Made by a program: the position numbers and the translations under genes
In this document: positions 6,384-12,925 of the stretch, piece after piece
How positions within the stretch are numbered: position 1 is the stretch's first letter
How the letters are laid out: the number at the start of each line of letters is the position of its first letter
Notes under the pieces: model-generated
Told to the model about the DNA's origin: nothing
Databases searched by the model: none
Seen by the model: only the letters and a program-made list of their open reading frames with translations
NCBI GenBank assembly: GCA_018830845.1
Contig: JAHJRS010000023.1
Span: forward strand, 1 to 12,926
Length of the DNA: 12,926 bases
Direction of reading: 5' to 3'
Origin: Nanobdellota archaeon
GTDB lineage: Archaea > Nanobdellota > Nanobdellia > Pacearchaeales > GW2011-AR1

Positions 6384-6404
6384 ATTTTAACCATTAATAT
6401 ATTT

Positions 6405-7553
6405 ATGGAAAAATCACCTGAATTAAAGCTGCTTAAAATTGACATTGACATTGACCCAAAGGAAGAATTTAAAAAAAGAATGAGTTTTTCTGATTCCCAG
6501 ATAAAAAAAATCTCAGTAAAAGAGAAAAAATCTTTTTTTTACAAATTTAATTTTGAAAGTGTTTTTGAATATTCCGGGAAAAAAGAAATTTTTGAAAATG
6601 AAATTTATGTTTTTAACGGAAAAATAATAGAGGGAAATTTAAATGAATATGCTCTTCTTGACGGAAATGAAAAAGAAGTAAAAATCCCGGATTTTGAGAA
6701 TTATTATTTTATGGCTAAAAAGGAGTTGAAAAAAATAATTCAGGAAAAAACAAATCAGATAACAAAAAAGCTCTCTTTGGAGTTTGAGGCGAAAAAATCA
6801 GAAATTGAAGAAAAGTTTAGAAATGAAACCAGTGAATTTCGCAAAAGCATAAAAGAAATAACTGATAACTTGATGGCTCTGGCAAAGGAAGGTAACATGA
6901 AAAAGATTATTGAAGAGAAAAAATTGATAGAATCCCTGAAGAAAAAGTTTAACTTTGAGGATATAGAAAAAGATAAAACAATGGAGGTTGAACTTGAAAC
7001 CCAAAAACATATTTTAAATGTTGAAAACAGGCTTTTGAGAACGACTGTAATTTATTATCCTTCATTTAATTTTATTTGTGAAATAAATAATATGCAGGTT
7101 TCAAAATCCTTTTTGGCGAATTTCGACCCGGTATCAGAAGAGTTTCAGGGAGCAATATGCGACAACTGTTCAGGTCAGACGAAGGAAGTTTATCTTTGCA
7201 TGTCCGGCCACATTACTTGTAAAAAATGTTCTGTTAAATGTGATTCATGCAAAAAAGGATTTTGCAAAAAATGCCTTAAAAATACGTGCGAGATTTGCTC
7301 AAAAAAAATATGCAAAGATTGTTCCACCAGGTGTTTTAGATGTTCAAAAGTAGTATGCAAAAGTCACACGCAAAAAGACAAAATTACAGGATTCTACTAT
7401 TGCACTGACTGCCTTAAAAGATGTGAAAGATGTTCTGAGTTAAGAGACCCCTATTCATTCAAGGTAAGCAAAAAAACAAATGCACAAATTTGTGAAGAGT
7501 GTTTCAGGAAAGAAATGCAGGAAAAAGTTTTAGGAGGAGTTTTTGATGAGTAA
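6405..7553 (+). CDS. coiled-coil protein with a 22-cysteine multi-CxxC zinc-binding C-terminus
   Basis: This is a 382-residue cytoplasmic protein of unrecognised family. Residues about 1-95 form a small alpha/beta domain. Residues about 105-200 are Lys/Glu-rich and strongly helical, probably a coiled coil. After a short beta segment (about 205-248) comes a dense metal-binding block (252-366) with 22 cysteines. They form CDNC, CKKC, CDSC, CKKC, CEIC, CKDC, CFRC, CTDC, CERC and CEEC, plus a CKSH, an unpaired Cys265 and His269. The alternating spacing suggests stacked cross-brace or treble-clef fingers of the RING/B-box/LIM kind holding about five zinc ions. Such arrays mediate protein or RNA binding; the partner is unknown. 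The start follows the TATA box at 6371. Its stop abuts the convergent phosphoribosyltransferase-like gene. Confidence 0.85.
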   Translation: MEKSPELKLLKIDIDIDPKEEFKKRMSFSDSQIKKISVKEKKSFFYKFNFESVFEYSGKKEIFENEIYVFNGKIIEGNLNEYALLDGNEKEVKIPDFENYYFMAKKELKKIIQEKTNQITKKLSLEFEAKKSEIEEKFRNETSEFRKSIKEITDNLMALAKEGNMKKIIEEKKLIESLKKKFNFEDIEKDKTMEVELETQKHILNVENRLLRTTVIYYPSFNFICEINNMQVSKSFLANFDPVSEEFQGAICDNCSGQTKEVYLCMSGHITCKKCSVKCDSCKKGFCKKCLKNTCEICSKKICKDCSTRCFRCSKVVCKSHTQKDKITGFYYCTDCLKRCERCSELRDPYSFKVSKKTNAQICEECFRKEMQEKVLGGVFDE

Positions 7554-8216
7554 TTAAATTTCCCTCCAAAATTTCTTTTTAAATTTTTTCTCCCCACTTT
7601 CATCAAAAATACGGCTTAAATACATTTTAGACGGGTTATAAATTCCAACCAAATCCCTCACATGGTAAATTGACCTCCCAGAAACTATAAAATCCTCTGT
7701 AATTAGAACATTTTTGTCTTTGATCTTTTTTTCCAAGTCTGAAAGATAACATTTTGGAATAAATGTTTTTTTGTCTTCTAATTTAAGATGAGAATATCTT
7801 ATTGGAATTAAATTTTTTGTTTCAACAAATAATGCGGGCTCTAAGCCCCCATTCATCACAGGAATGACTACATCAAAAGAATAATTATGATTTTTTATAA
7901 ATTGGTAAAAAGGCAAAACTTCCTCTTCCTCTCCAAATAGATGGCTTTCCTTTATATGGTAATCTTTAAATTTATTTTTTCTCAAAAAATTTTTTACCTC
8001 CTTTTTTGTAATTTTCACATCCAGACTGTTACTATAAAAATCTCTAACTGCATATTTTGTAATTTCAAGAATCTCCTCCATAGTTTTCTTTTTTACTGAA
8101 GAGTTTCTCCTGGAGATTTCACGAAAGCAGATTTTTGACAAATCTAAAAGATATTCTTTTATGCAAACAGGTTTTTCTTCAATTTCAAATTTTTTTAACC
8201 AATTTTTTCCATTCAT
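7554..8216 (-). CDS. phosphoribosyltransferase-like protein, coupled to the helicase gene
   Basis: This 220-residue protein has a type I phosphoribosyltransferase fold at its C-terminal half. The PRPP-binding loop is VLITEDFIVSGRS (170-182): the acidic pair Glu174-Asp175 and SGRS match the family, while Phe176 and Thr173 deviate from consensus. The upstream VVIPVMNGGLEPA (116-128) corresponds to the strand and loop that bind pyrophosphate. Residues about 1-95 are helical and Lys-rich, with no known nucleobase-specificity hood, so the substrate cannot be named. Such domains also occur as regulators and in toxin-like systems. Its ATG overlaps the helicase stop as ATGA, with GGAG upstream inside the helicase gene, indicating translational coupling. 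It abuts the convergent zinc-protein gene end to end. Confidence 0.8.
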   Translation of the reverse strand: MNGKNWLKKFEIEEKPVCIKEYLLDLSKICFREISRRNSSVKKKTMEEILEITKYAVRDFYSNSLDVKITKKEVKNFLRKNKFKDYHIKESHLFGEEEEVLPFYQFIKNHNYSFDVVIPVMNGGLEPALFVETKNLIPIRYSHLKLEDKKTFIPKCYLSDLEKKIKDKNVLITEDFIVSGRSIYHVRDLVGIYNPSKMYLSRIFDESGEKKFKKKFWREI

Positions 8217-10069
8217 TTTTCAATAATCTCCTTCATCCCTTCGCTTATAAAATAGGTGTGGCTTTTTCCGGAATAAGTCAAATAAAGGTTCTTTCTTGCG
8301 CGGCTCAAAGCAACATAAAAGAGCCTCCTTTCCTCCTCCTCCTTGTTATAGTCATAAATTTTTATTTTTTCAATTATGGGGTGTTCACTGTACTTTGTTG
8401 GAAAGTTTCCGTTTGTGCATCCAATTAAAAAAACAGCTTCTGCCTCAAGTCCTTTCGCAGAATGAACTGTTGAAAGTGTGACCTCCCCCTTTTTTGCCGA
8501 AATTTCCCTTGAATTCTCATTTTTTATTATATGTTTTATCCCGGATTTTTTTAAAACATTTGAAAAATCCTGAAGTTTTCTGTTTGTCCGTGCAAGAACA
8601 AAAATTTCCTCACGGGCAATTTCAGATGAGAGAATTTTTTCCTTAACGAAATCAAATTCCTTTCCTTCATTTTCAAACTTTAAAATTTCTAATTCATAAT
8701 CTTCTTCACCATGAGAATCTGGCTCAAGCCCGGGAAGATTCATCTTCTTAATTGATTCATTCATAAATTCAATTATTTTTTTCCTGCTTCGGTAGTTTTT
8801 GTTAAGATAAACAATTTCAGATTGGGGCCGGTTTTTCTTAAAATCCATTATGTGCCTGATTTCTGAACCTCTCCATCCAAAAATAGACTGGCGCGGATCG
8901 CCAACACAAAAAAGATTTTTTGGATTTAATAATTCAATGAGGGAAATTTGCTCCGAGTTTACATCCTGAAACTCATCAACAAGGACGTGCTCAAATTCAG
9001 GAATAAACTTGGGATACATTTTAAAAAAAGTTACAGCATCTTTTACCTGATCAGCATATGTTCGCAGACCATTTGATGAAAAATGGGATTCAAGAAATTT
9101 AATTATTTCAAAAATCATATTTGAAGTTTTGTCATCATCCAAAAAATACTTTTTTTTGAATTCTTCAATTGAAATACCAAGAACCTTGAAGTACTCAAAA
9201 ACATTAAAGCAATCAGAGATAAACATATTCTGGAGTTCGTAAATGTTTTTGTTTAATTTTTCAGGGCTCTCAAAGTAATTTAGAACCGCTTCTTCAATTG
9301 TAAACCCCGTCTCATCAAGAGCCCTTAAAACAGCAATCATTTTATCATGAAAAGACGCAATCCTCGTTCTTCTGCCGTAAATTCTTCCCGCATTTTTCAA
9401 AAGAACCTTTTCTGAAAATGAATTAAAAGTTTCAACTACAACGCGAACGCCGGACTTTAAGAGTCTTTTTTCCATTTCCTCCTTTGCTTTTCTTGTGAAG
9501 GTTACTGCAAGTATTTTGTCCCCATGAACTCTTCCAAGTTTTGTTAAAAACTCTATTCTTTTTGTCAGAACAGTTGTTTTTCCCGAACCTGCTCCGGCAA
9601 CACAAAGAATTTCTTTTTTTTGGCTTATGATTGCCTTTTTTTGTTCATTGTTAAAACCGGATAAGAAATCTTTAAACTCAAAAAGGGATTTTATTTCCTC
9701 TTTGTTTAAATCTTCTTTCAAAATAGTCCCTGATTGGTTTTCAAATTCAAAGATTCTGCTTTTGCCTTTTTCAGAAATTGAAAGGACAGTTGAGCCGTTA
9801 TTGAAAACTGATGAAGAAGTTTCTATAAATTGATTCGCAACTAATTTATCCACGATCTTCCTTATTTTTTCCTCTTCAAGATAGCTTAATGATGAAAAAT
9901 TTTCCAGTTCGCCAAGATTGTTTTTTAAAATAGAACGATTGTCTTCATTTCCTTTCAAAAAATCAACCAAAAGATTTTTTCCAACGGGAAAAGGAATTCT
10001 GTTAAGACCTTCAAGAACAAATTTGTAATCCTTTGATTCATCTCTTTTATATTCCGGAATCTGTACCAT
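8213..10069 (-). CDS. SF1 UvrD/Rep-like DNA helicase with N-terminal RQC-like winged helix
   Basis: This is a 618-residue 3'-5' DNA helicase of the UvrD/PcrA type. Residues about 15-108 resemble the RecQ C-terminal winged helix (VGKNLLVDFLKGNEDN, then IRKIVDKLVANQFIE, then LSISEKGKSRIF). Helicase motifs follow in order: Q motif FNNEQKKAI (139-147), Walker A AGAGSGKTT (158-166), Ia AVTFTRKAKEEM (188-199), the TFNSF segment (214-218), motif II LVDEFQD (363-369), III FCVGDPRQSIFGWRG (387-401), IV LNKNYRSR (422-429), V LSTVHSAKGLE (532-542) and VI RRLFYVALSRARKNL (581-595). Domain 2B is short, as in small SF1A enzymes. Likely roles are repair or replication-fork clearance. The phosphoribosyltransferase-like gene overlaps its stop. 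A TATA box 25 bp upstream sets the start. Helicase identity is certain; the RQC reading is probable. Confidence 0.95.
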   Translation of the reverse strand: MVQIPEYKRDESKDYKFVLEGLNRIPFPVGKNLLVDFLKGNEDNRSILKNNLGELENFSSLSYLEEEKIRKIVDKLVANQFIETSSSVFNNGSTVLSISEKGKSRIFEFENQSGTILKEDLNKEEIKSLFEFKDFLSGFNNEQKKAIISQKKEILCVAGAGSGKTTVLTKRIEFLTKLGRVHGDKILAVTFTRKAKEEMEKRLLKSGVRVVVETFNSFSEKVLLKNAGRIYGRRTRIASFHDKMIAVLRALDETGFTIEEAVLNYFESPEKLNKNIYELQNMFISDCFNVFEYFKVLGISIEEFKKKYFLDDDKTSNMIFEIIKFLESHFSSNGLRTYADQVKDAVTFFKMYPKFIPEFEHVLVDEFQDVNSEQISLIELLNPKNLFCVGDPRQSIFGWRGSEIRHIMDFKKNRPQSEIVYLNKNYRSRKKIIEFMNESIKKMNLPGLEPDSHGEEDYELEILKFENEGKEFDFVKEKILSSEIAREEIFVLARTNRKLQDFSNVLKKSGIKHIIKNENSREISAKKGEVTLSTVHSAKGLEAEAVFLIGCTNGNFPTKYSEHPIIEKIKIYDYNKEEEERRLFYVALSRARKNLYLTYSGKSHTYFISEGMKEIIEK

Positions 10070-10089
10070 TAAGTCTTAAGAAAAAATCT

Positions 10090-10099
10090 CTTTAAATTA
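10090..10099 (-). promoter_or_regulatory. TATA box of the helicase operon
   Basis: On the minus strand the site reads TAATTTAAAG, centred about 25 bp before the helicase ATG. It would drive both the helicase and the phosphoribosyltransferase-like gene as one leaderless transcript. Confidence 0.6.
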
Positions 10100-10124
10100 T
10101 TAATGAAGATGCATTTGTTATTTT

Positions 10125-10150
10125 ATTGTTCCTTATGTAGTAGTAACAAT
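10125..10150. promoter_or_regulatory. inverted repeat ahead of the promoter at 10159, possible operator
   Basis: ATTGTT and AACAAT form perfect 6-bp arms 14 bases apart, ending 8 bases before the TATA box of the gene at 10188 and about 25 bases from that of the helicase operon. The position suits a regulator of either gene, but the arms are short and AT-rich. Confidence 0.3.
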
Positions 10151-10158
10151 TAGGAAGA

Positions 10159-10167
10159 TTTATAAAG
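10159..10167 (+). promoter_or_regulatory. TATA box of the gene at 10188
   Basis: The site ATTTATAAAG ends at about 10167 and is centred 25 bp before the ATG at 10188, so the transcript should be leaderless. Confidence 0.6.
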
Positions 10168-10187
10168 TTTAATGTGCTGGGAACTCT

Positions 10188-10703
10188 ATGGAAGGAAAAG
10201 TTGGAGTCCTGGTGAACAACCGGGGATATGTAAAAATGGATGGAATGGGAAATGTTCCAATACTTGAACCTGAAAAATACAGAAAGCTCCCTGCAAAAAC
10301 GATTGTTAGATATATGGTTCTTGACCGAAGAAAAAATGGAAATCTTGGAAGAGTGATAAAAATTGAGGAAGTTAATCCGGAAGGATATGATTTTAACAAG
10401 ATTAAGAATATTGGCAAACTCCAAACTGAAATCTCAAACCTAAAAAATTCTCTGGATAGTTTATTGGAAAAAAAGAGCGAAAGCCAGGAATTTAAAAATT
10501 GCATGACTTTGGCTTCAAATTTTATTGAAGAAGGAAACTTTGAACAGGCAGCAGATTTTATTAAGTTAACCCAGGAATACTGCAGTGATATGATCTTTAA
10601 GGCACCAGAACAGGAAAAAAAAGGTTATTCCGAAGTTTACAAAATGATTTCCCCCCTGAAAAAATCATTTTCAAAAATAAGCTCTCTTGAACACGTCTTT
10701 TAG
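10188..10703 (+). CDS. hypothetical protein (171 aa): beta domain, coiled coil, TPR-like helices
   Basis: This gene is not recognised. Residues 1-65 look beta-rich, like a small barrel (KVGVLVNNRGYVKMDG, KTIVRYMVLDRR, LGRVIKIEEV). Residues about 72-100 form a probable coiled coil (IGKLQTEISNLKNSLDSLLEKK). Residues about 103-131 (FKNCMTLASNFIEEGNFEQAADFIK) have the spacing of a TPR-type helical hairpin, and the rest is helical. No signal peptide, membrane span or enzyme motif is seen. An OB-like or KOW-like nucleic-acid-binding head with a helical tail is one reading, not established. The start is fixed by a TATA box 25 bp upstream. The end overlaps the convergent membrane-protein gene by 4 bases. 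Confidence 0.75.
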   Translation: MEGKVGVLVNNRGYVKMDGMGNVPILEPEKYRKLPAKTIVRYMVLDRRKNGNLGRVIKIEEVNPEGYDFNKIKNIGKLQTEISNLKNSLDSLLEKKSESQEFKNCMTLASNFIEEGNFEQAADFIKLTQEYCSDMIFKAPEQEKKGYSEVYKMISPLKKSFSKISSLEHVF

Positions 10704-10981
10704 ATTTTTTTCTCAATAATTTCCTTTGAAATAAAATAAAAGAAAATCAAAGGGACAACCGTTAACAAGAACCCCAGCGGGAGAGCAACTATTCTTGGAA
10801 AGTCTGTAATAATTGAAATCTGTGTTCCTAAAAATTCAATTGCATTAAAGGGATTAAATAAAAATCCAGGGCTTTCTTTTGAGGCAATGTTTACAGCAAA
10901 GACTCCAAGAAAATATCCAAGCAGCCCGTAAAAAATTTCAGGCTTGCTTTTTTTATTCAGTTTATTTTTTCCTTTTTTCAT
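10700..10981 (-). CDS. small membrane protein (93 aa), two TM helices
   Basis: The product starts with a Lys-rich cytoplasmic tail (MKKGKNKLNKKSKPE) and has two hydrophobic spans, about 18-34 (YGLLGYFLGVFAVNIA) and about 66-86 (LPLGFLLTVVPLIFFYFI), separated by an extracytoplasmic loop of about 30 residues. It ends KEIIEKK. The frame also stays open to a TTG at 11044 inside the preceding transporter gene. The ATG at 10981 is preferred because it sits one base after that gene's stop codon and gives a sensible positive-inside N-terminus. The tight spacing indicates co-transcription with the VIT-type transporter, so a helper or regulatory role in metal transport is possible but unproven. No family is recognised. 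Confidence 0.7.
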   Translation of the reverse strand: MKKGKNKLNKKSKPEIFYGLLGYFLGVFAVNIASKESPGFLFNPFNAIEFLGTQISIITDFPRIVALPLGFLLTVVPLIFFYFISKEIIEKKI

Positions 10982-10982
10982 T

Positions 10983-11696
10983 TTAAACAATCTTTGACAA
11001 AATTTCCCCCGCAAAATATGCAGCGGTTGCGGCAACTCCCCCAACCAGAAGTGTCTCGCCTCCCGAGCGTATCCAATTTTTATTTGTAACTTTTGATTTA
11101 ATAACCCCCAGGGAAAACATTGCTATTCCCGACAAAATAGAAGCCCATAAAAATGCATTTGGAATTGTTGAATTCAAAAATGCCCCCACAACAAAAAGCA
11201 AAAGAGGAATCATTCCAAATGCTAAAAAAGAAATAAATGTTACTCCAGCGTTTCTTCCGGGGTGAACACTTCCCTTAACAATCCCAAACTCATCGTGAAG
11301 AATGGTTTCAGCCTGATAACCTTTATTTTTTGAGATTAAAAGAGAAATTTTCTTTGCATCTTTTTTATTGAACCCTTTTTTCTCAAGAACAGCCTGAATG
11401 TTTTCCAGTTCATTTTTTGGATTTTTTAGAGCCTCTTCTTCTTCAATTTTCTTCTCTCTTTTGTAATACTCTCCTTCTGATTTTGTTGAAATGTAATCCC
11501 CTACTGCCATTGAAATTCCGTCCCCCAGCAGGTTTGCAAAACCCAGAATTAAAATTATGGCAGATGATAAATTCGCCCCAACAACCCCCGCAACAATTGC
11601 AAAAGTGGTGATTATTCCGTCAAGACCTCCATAGACCCAGCTTTTTAGGTATTTTCCCTCAGAGGAAAAGTACCTCATATGATGACCTCTTTTCAT
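10983..11696 (-). CDS. VIT1/CCC1 family Fe2+/Mn2+ transporter
   Basis: This 237-residue integral membrane transporter moves iron or manganese out of the cytoplasm, by analogy with yeast CCC1 and plant VIT1. The signature first two helices are GGLDGIITTFAIVAGVVGA (23-41) and ILGFANLLGDGISMAVGDYI (50-69), which carry the conserved Asp26, Asp59, Met63 and Asp67. A Glu-rich cytosolic insert at about 72-145 (SEGEYYKREKKIEEEE, then HDEFGI) corresponds to the metal-binding helices of VIT1. Three more helices follow at about 151-171, 178-199 and 214-232. The ATG at 11696 has a TATA-like site 27 bp upstream; Met7 is an alternative start. The small membrane-protein gene follows one base after its stop. 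Confidence 0.93.
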   Translation of the reverse strand: MKRGHHMRYFSSEGKYLKSWVYGGLDGIITTFAIVAGVVGANLSSAIILILGFANLLGDGISMAVGDYISTKSEGEYYKREKKIEEEEALKNPKNELENIQAVLEKKGFNKKDAKKISLLISKNKGYQAETILHDEFGIVKGSVHPGRNAGVTFISFLAFGMIPLLLFVVGAFLNSTIPNAFLWASILSGIAMFSLGVIKSKVTNKNWIRSGGETLLVGGVAATAAYFAGEILSKIV

Positions 11697-11718
11697 TAAA
11701 CCCTAAAGAAATAATTGT

Positions 11719-11727
11719 TTTTAATAT
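11719..11727 (-). promoter_or_regulatory. TATA-like box of the VIT transporter operon
   Basis: On the minus strand the site reads ATATTAAAA, centred about 27 bp before the ATG at 11696. It lies in the 45-bp gap behind the metallopeptidase remnant. Confidence 0.45.
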
Positions 11728-11741
11728 TTGCTAAATTCAGT

Positions 11742-12716
11742 TTACTTTATTTCAAGTTTGACCTTTGAAGCAGGCCACTCGTAAAAGACACCTGAATGAG
11801 AGAAATTCTCTGAGAATTCCAGTTCATTTCTTATTTTTTCCGGGTCATGGCCCTCTTTAAGCATTTCTCTTCCAATAACATTTTTTTCAAGAAATCTTTG
11901 AAAAATTTCCTCATCCTCGATTTTAAACTTTGAAAAGTATTCATACCCCTCAGAGTCAACCGACCACATATGGCTTGTCGACGGTCCAAAATAAACATTT
12001 GCAAAGGAATTTATTGCTGAGGCTTCTGTTTCCCCCCTCATAAGGTCAAAAACCTGATAGTCTTTCATATAAAGATAAAAATCCGGCACTTTTGCCATAG
12101 GAAGCCCTCTTTCAATTAATTCTTTTGTCTTCGGTTCATAAAACAACTCATAATAAATTTTGTCATCCACTTTTGAAAGTTTGAAACGGTAAATTGGATT
12201 TTCCTTCAAGATAAAATAAGTTGCATTATTCACGTGTTCTATGTACTCCATCTCACTTGGATGAATTTTTCTTGAAAGAAGATTTTCAACAAACTTAATT
12301 TCACTTTTATCTGCTTTTTCCCTCCAAATGCTAAAAATATAATCGTTGGCACTTACCTGAACAGGAGCATAATCGTTAATCTCAAGATAGTCTTTTCTGA
12401 ACTTACGGATTTTTTCAGGAGTTTTTTCGAATATTTTTTCAAAAAAATCTTTTGCATCTGCATACCTTAGGCTCACATGATAATCAAGATTCATAAATTC
12501 GGTATACAATTGAAATTTTTCGTCTATTGCATCTTTTGTGTCTGACTCCATTAAGTGAACCATATATTTCCCAAAATCCTCCTCACTTGGCTTCTCAAAA
12601 CCCTTTTCAGATTTCAGTCCGTCCGAATCGTGCAAAAGTCGGTGGGTCATTTCGTGGCTCACACTTTCATTTGAATACCAAAGGAAATTGTTTGCATCTC
12701 TGAGGTAAGCCTCCAA
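11742..12716 (-). CDS. putative HExxH metallopeptidase, N-terminally truncated (probable pseudogene)
   Basis: The 324-residue frame shown starts at a TTG and contains a zinc-protease motif SHEMTH, with HEMTH at residues 21-25. That is far too close to the N-terminus for a complete domain. A distal Glu in the GETEASA segment (228-234) could be the third ligand of a gluzincin-type site, but this is not certain. The rest is an acidic, aromatic-rich helical protein of unknown family. The same frame stays open and coding-like for about 25 codons upstream of the TTG (NYYNLALWSTPPEDVINLKKD), with no ATG or GTG, before meeting the IS200/IS605 right end. The best reading is that the element inserted into the gene and removed or separated its 5' part. 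A TATA-like TTATAAAT near 12731-12738 might still drive the remnant. Confidence 0.7.
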   Translation of the reverse strand: MEAYLRDANNFLWYSNESVSHEMTHRLLHDSDGLKSEKGFEKPSEEDFGKYMVHLMESDTKDAIDEKFQLYTEFMNLDYHVSLRYADAKDFFEKIFEKTPEKIRKFRKDYLEINDYAPVQVSANDYIFSIWREKADKSEIKFVENLLSRKIHPSEMEYIEHVNNATYFILKENPIYRFKLSKVDDKIYYELFYEPKTKELIERGLPMAKVPDFYLYMKDYQVFDLMRGETEASAINSFANVYFGPSTSHMWSVDSEGYEYFSKFKIEDEEIFQRFLEKNVIGREMLKEGHDPEKIRNELEFSENFSHSGVFYEWPASKVKLEIK

Positions 12717-12786
12717 ATCTTTCTTAAGATTTATAACGTCCTCTGGAGGAGTGCTCCACAGAGCAAGATTATAATAGTTAATACCT
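12717..12786 (-). pseudogene. residual coding sequence upstream of the metallopeptidase remnant
   Basis: In the metallopeptidase frame this stretch reads without stops as ITINYYNLALW-like coding sequence continuing into TPPEDVINLKKD, but it has no start codon. It connects the remnant directly to the presumed transposon end, so it is probably the surviving part of the interrupted N-terminal region. Confidence 0.5.
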
Positions 12787-12796
12787 GTGACATCCT

Positions 12797-12816
12797 CCGT
12801 GCCCTAAAGGGCACGG
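12797..12816. repeat. perfect 8-bp palindrome with TAAA loop (IS right-end hairpin)
   Basis: The arms CCGTGCCC and GGGCACGG are separated by TAAA, a GC-rich hairpin in AT-rich surroundings. In IS200/IS605 elements such a subterminal hairpin is the structure recognised by TnpA on single-stranded DNA. Confidence 0.8.
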
Positions 12817-12829
12817 CGTCCCGTCGTCT

Positions 12830-12925
12830 TCAATGAAATGAATGGTGCAACTCTTGATTTTTTATGTATTCAAAAACAGCTTCGTAATTTGACCCAATTG
12901 AGCAACAAAAATAACCCCCATTCCA
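12830..12925 (-). CDS. tnpA: IS200/IS605 Y1 transposase TnpA, C-terminal fragment at the window edge
   Basis: This frame runs in from the right edge and ends after 31 residues. It reads WNGGYFCCSIGS, then YEAVFEYIKNQ. That matches the conserved tail of IS200-type TnpA, where a W-x-GGY-F segment is followed by a short turn and the helix ending in YIENQ. TnpA is a small HUH single-strand transposase that acts as a dimer and uses one tyrosine; its catalytic HUH and Tyr residues lie outside the window. No tnpB is visible between its stop and the right-end palindrome, so the element is IS200-like on this side. Confidence 0.7.
   Translation of the reverse strand, partial: WNGGYFCCSIGSNYEAVFEYIKNQELHHSFH

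Noticed and set aside
6363..6404. Upstream in-frame ATG adding 14 residues to the zinc-rich protein
   Set aside because: It lies ahead of the TATA box, and the added residues are translated promoter sequence.
8135..8481. Plus-strand frames opposite the helicase and phosphoribosyltransferase genes
   Set aside because: They are shadows across two overlapping conserved genes, with no promoter and no motif.
10092..10504. Minus-strand frames of 110-111 codons opposite the gene at 10188
   Set aside because: They overlap a better-supported gene with correct promoter spacing, and their composition (Phe/Ser/Ile-rich) is typical of antisense.
10982..11044. TTG start extending the small membrane protein by 21 residues into the transporter gene
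   Set aside because: It is a TTG without a ribosome binding site; the ATG one base after the transporter stop is better placed.
12778..12860. Third-frame minus-strand reading IEDDGTPCPLGHGGCHRY, which suggested a frameshifted gene joining the edge fragment to the metallopeptidase
   Set aside because: It spans the palindrome of the IS right end; the TnpA tail plus hairpin explains the stretch without needing two frameshifts.
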